Below are positions 63,201 to 64,000 of a stretch of DNA of 64,000 nucleotides, one piece after another (within the stretch, counting starts at the first letter, position 1; each line of letters opens with the position of its first letter). The stretch spans positions 138,466,351 to 138,530,350 of the forward strand of contig CP136062.1 in NCBI GenBank assembly GCA_032622095.1. Direction: 5' to 3'. Source of the stretch: Siphonodentalium dalli. Lineage: Eukaryota; Mollusca; Scaphopoda; Gadilida; Siphonodentaliidae. The notes beneath the pieces are model-generated. The model worked only from the letters and a program-made list of their open reading frames with translations, had not been told where the DNA came from and did not search any database. The position numbers and the translations under genes are program-made.

Positions 63201-63909
63201 ATTTTGTTTACTCGAGTCTAAAAAAACTGTTAAAGATGTATTTATTATCAGATTACTGAGCTTTTCATATGAATCCAACACTGCATCGAAGAATGTGTTT
63301 TTTCAGGACCTATCCAGTATTCTTGATAACTGGAGTTTGTCCTCCTATATGTCTCAATACATATCAACAGCTCTGTTTCCAGAGAAAACAGTTTGGAAAA
63401 CCCTATCGAAACAGGGCAGTCATGTTTGGAAATCTGAATGGTCTCACAGGGTGCACACGGAACCCACCTTTGATAGATTTCGTTTGGTTCACAGCAGTCC
63501 AGAATTATCGTTTTTATGGAAAGTCTGCCAAAAGTACCCAGATGAGAAGGAGTCATTTTTCATCGCGACACAGCTACTGTGTTACCGAAATTTTGCTGGC
63601 GAAACTCAGTGCCTGTTATGTGCGCGAAGTTATATAGACCTACCGCAACACATTATAGCGGTTTGCCCAGAACTTGCAGCGTCGCGTAATCATTTTTGGT
63701 ATCACTTTATAGATATGTTGCCTTTAGGGGCATTTCAACTTGTGGATTCTTTTGATCAGCAGAGACTTATTGCCCTCTTTCTAGGCTATTTGCCTATTGA
63801 ACTTTTGGACATTGCATGCATTCCACCTCAAACCATATTGAGATACTTCTTGAAGGCGACTAGGGCGCTGTGGTGCGAATGGAACCATCGTTCGTCATTG
63901 GCGTCATAA
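60268..63909 (+). CDS. LINE ORF2: endonuclease, reverse transcriptase, zinc knuckle
   Basis: 1213 codons from ATG 60268. A more likely start is ATG 60436, directly before FGTWNATG, giving 1157 residues. The endonuclease shows GTWNATG near 60, ISEHWL near 90, VYLPS near 171, MGDFNA near 207 and SNHRPI near 285 (many LINEs have SDH there). The RT shows LNKAAGTDGVN near 553, YRAITLLPAIYKLFEK near 615, FLDVWKAFDSVW near 686, QGTRQGGTLSPLFYIIYIND near 743, and the active site HADDM near 787. The C-terminus carries CLLC...H....C near 1115, a CCHC-type knuckle. No RNase H domain is visible. The uninterrupted frame suggests recent activity. The clade is not assigned. Confidence 0.92.
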   Translation: MKANKCRIVTLLMYLICILSLLFCVSHFQYLSKKDELPAVAQMYDFPLVQSILIHKMLSFGTWNATGILSSACYLSNFLDKLNLDICGISEHWLCDADLPYFRHINSKYDFFAVSDFSQRLPWKRGRYSGGVCLMWNRDRLGSRVNPLDINDDRIIGIQVNMGRRYIFIFQVYLPSTNYTVAFFREYIQKLIDLRDTYSVLGKVVFMGDFNASLQRDDARAKSFKKFLDNKFISVNVVSFPLNIPATHVPAMGYPGSVIDHIVVNKDDTDLIFHCEILDDDAINVSNHRPIYVMMKYDDYTYTPRSSTIPSHSTCKFSWKKFKLDTVMQLSYQSDLATSLPRDDVNNKSELDTFYENIVNSITVSAQNNIPKKRFKKFLKPYWSKELSLLHKSMRYHRSVWISVGRPINDATGLYRCYKDAKCSFRREYRRASTNFLRSFNDDIDKSAECDQDTFFRLFNAKRKSLGTLGSTHFSFQNSIVRETPDILEAWAEYYYNIFSTPLTDPKFDESHFNHVNQFVETESMKNSTCPLDGLLTFPTNMKEITSLCRTLNLNKAAGTDGVNYEHIIFGGEALARCIATLYNYFFQFEHIPLGAKRGCIISLYKGHPKPKDSFDSYRAITLLPAIYKLFEKLLLSRMEKYTAFAIEVDSLQNGFQRGISCNMSSFLVTESIAYTSERQSKLFACFLDVWKAFDSVWINGLLYKLHKRQLQGKIWRLFYHLLNNISCCIKYQGGCSRWIPMLQGTRQGGTLSPLFYIIYINDLLSNLKSSGYGLSMQGANCTCPTHADDMALFSLTAYGLQSLVDICVEYSLKWRYRYNPNKTHVIVFNESANAALKRHKNWHMSSHGLTETDSVTHLGIPLEKYNFRSKLVDNICTKTKNAFFSLANAGLHAGGITPASSLKIYKSVVLPRGLYGSEFLCGLSQSDTVQLEKAHRMCLKLIQGLKTRTSTDMVLGLLGISPLITFINCRKVSLFSSFCLLESKKTVKDVFIIRLLSFSYESNTASKNVFFQDLSSILDNWSLSSYMSQYISTALFPEKTVWKTLSKQGSHVWKSEWSHRVHTEPTFDRFRLVHSSPELSFLWKVCQKYPDEKESFFIATQLLCYRNFAGETQCLLCARSYIDLPQHIIAVCPELAASRNHFWYHFIDMLPLGAFQLVDSFDQQRLIALFLGYLPIELLDIACIPPQTILRYFLKATRALWCEWNHRSSLAS

Positions 63910-64000
63910 TTGTTTGTCACTTATATACATGTAGTCAGTGGGAGAAGAAAGTCACCATTGTTGGCAAATATAAATAATTGGTAGCCCTCTTATATACAAT
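63910..64000 (+). other. LINE 3' UTR, cut by the window edge
   Basis: Sequence after the ORF2 stop. No poly-A or simple tail is reached before position 64000. Confidence 0.5.

Larger units (their letters stand above)
59557..63909 (+). mobile_element. LINE with intact ORF2
   Basis: ORF1 and ORF2 lie in tandem with 57 bp between the ORF1 stop and the first ORF2 ATG. ORF2 has endonuclease, RT and a C-terminal zinc knuckle without a single lesion. The 5' boundary is uncertain, because the ORF1 frame opens directly after a stop at 59557 without an ATG. The 3' UTR runs toward 64000 and the tail may lie beyond the window. Confidence 0.85.

Overview
The window looks like AT-rich metazoan nuclear DNA, most likely from a mollusc or another lophotrochozoan. 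The reasons are small GT-AG exons separated by kilobase introns, abundant non-LTR retrotransposons, and dispersed repeats carrying (GTCC)n tracts that I associate with bivalve genomes. The species call is inference. There are no operons, CRISPR arrays or rRNA genes, and I found no convincing tRNA.

Host genes. (1) A nucleoplasmin-family histone chaperone runs on the minus strand. Its first coding exon is at 7961-7994 and its second at 4515-4612; the remaining exons lie off the left edge or could not be seen. (2) SIL1, the ER nucleotide-exchange factor for BiP, runs on the plus strand as nine phase-compatible exons between 24376 and 46849. It encodes 467 residues with an N-terminal signal peptide and a perfect C-terminal KDEL. 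(3) Two minus-strand exon candidates at 54559-54777 and 57735-57936 read like pieces of a LamG/concanavalin-like domain. (4) Unidentified degenerate minus-strand coding tracts lie at 37719-38366, inside a transposon, and at 40390-41290. Both are in SIL1 intron 7.

Mobile DNA fills most of the rest. There is a 5'-truncated LINE (910-2250), a broken LINE with endonuclease and RT on the minus strand (9302-12310), and a LINE with an intact ORF2 (59557-63909). At least seven non-autonomous hAT-like elements are bounded by 8-bp target duplications: 2502-3627, 4641-5948, 15202-16353, 20990-22944, 22007-22868, 27786-28259 and 36116-36686. One of them is nested in another and also carries a LINE 5' fragment. 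About a dozen TTAA-bounded (piggyBac-like) miniature elements and five palindromic TA-bounded (pogo/mariner-like) elements are also present.

The most unusual structure is a 69-bp near-perfect palindrome. It recurs inside several TIR element families whose outer ends are unrelated. A relative of it has expanded into a ten-unit, 94-96-bp tandem array inside a TTAA element in SIL1 intron 7 (43911-44866). SIL1 introns therefore carry many long hairpins.

Layout: 1-4000 repeats, LINE fragment and a hAT element; 4500-8000 nucleoplasmin exons with hAT and TTAA elements between them; 8450-12640 foldback repeat and LINE; 13480-16560 tandem array with two inserted elements; 16700-20230 (GTCC)n repeat with a nested foldback; 20540-23260 minisatellite, nested hATs and hairpins; 24300-46850 SIL1; 46980-53800 dispersed repeats and palindromes; 54500-58000 LamG-like exons among repeats; 59000-64000 intact LINE.
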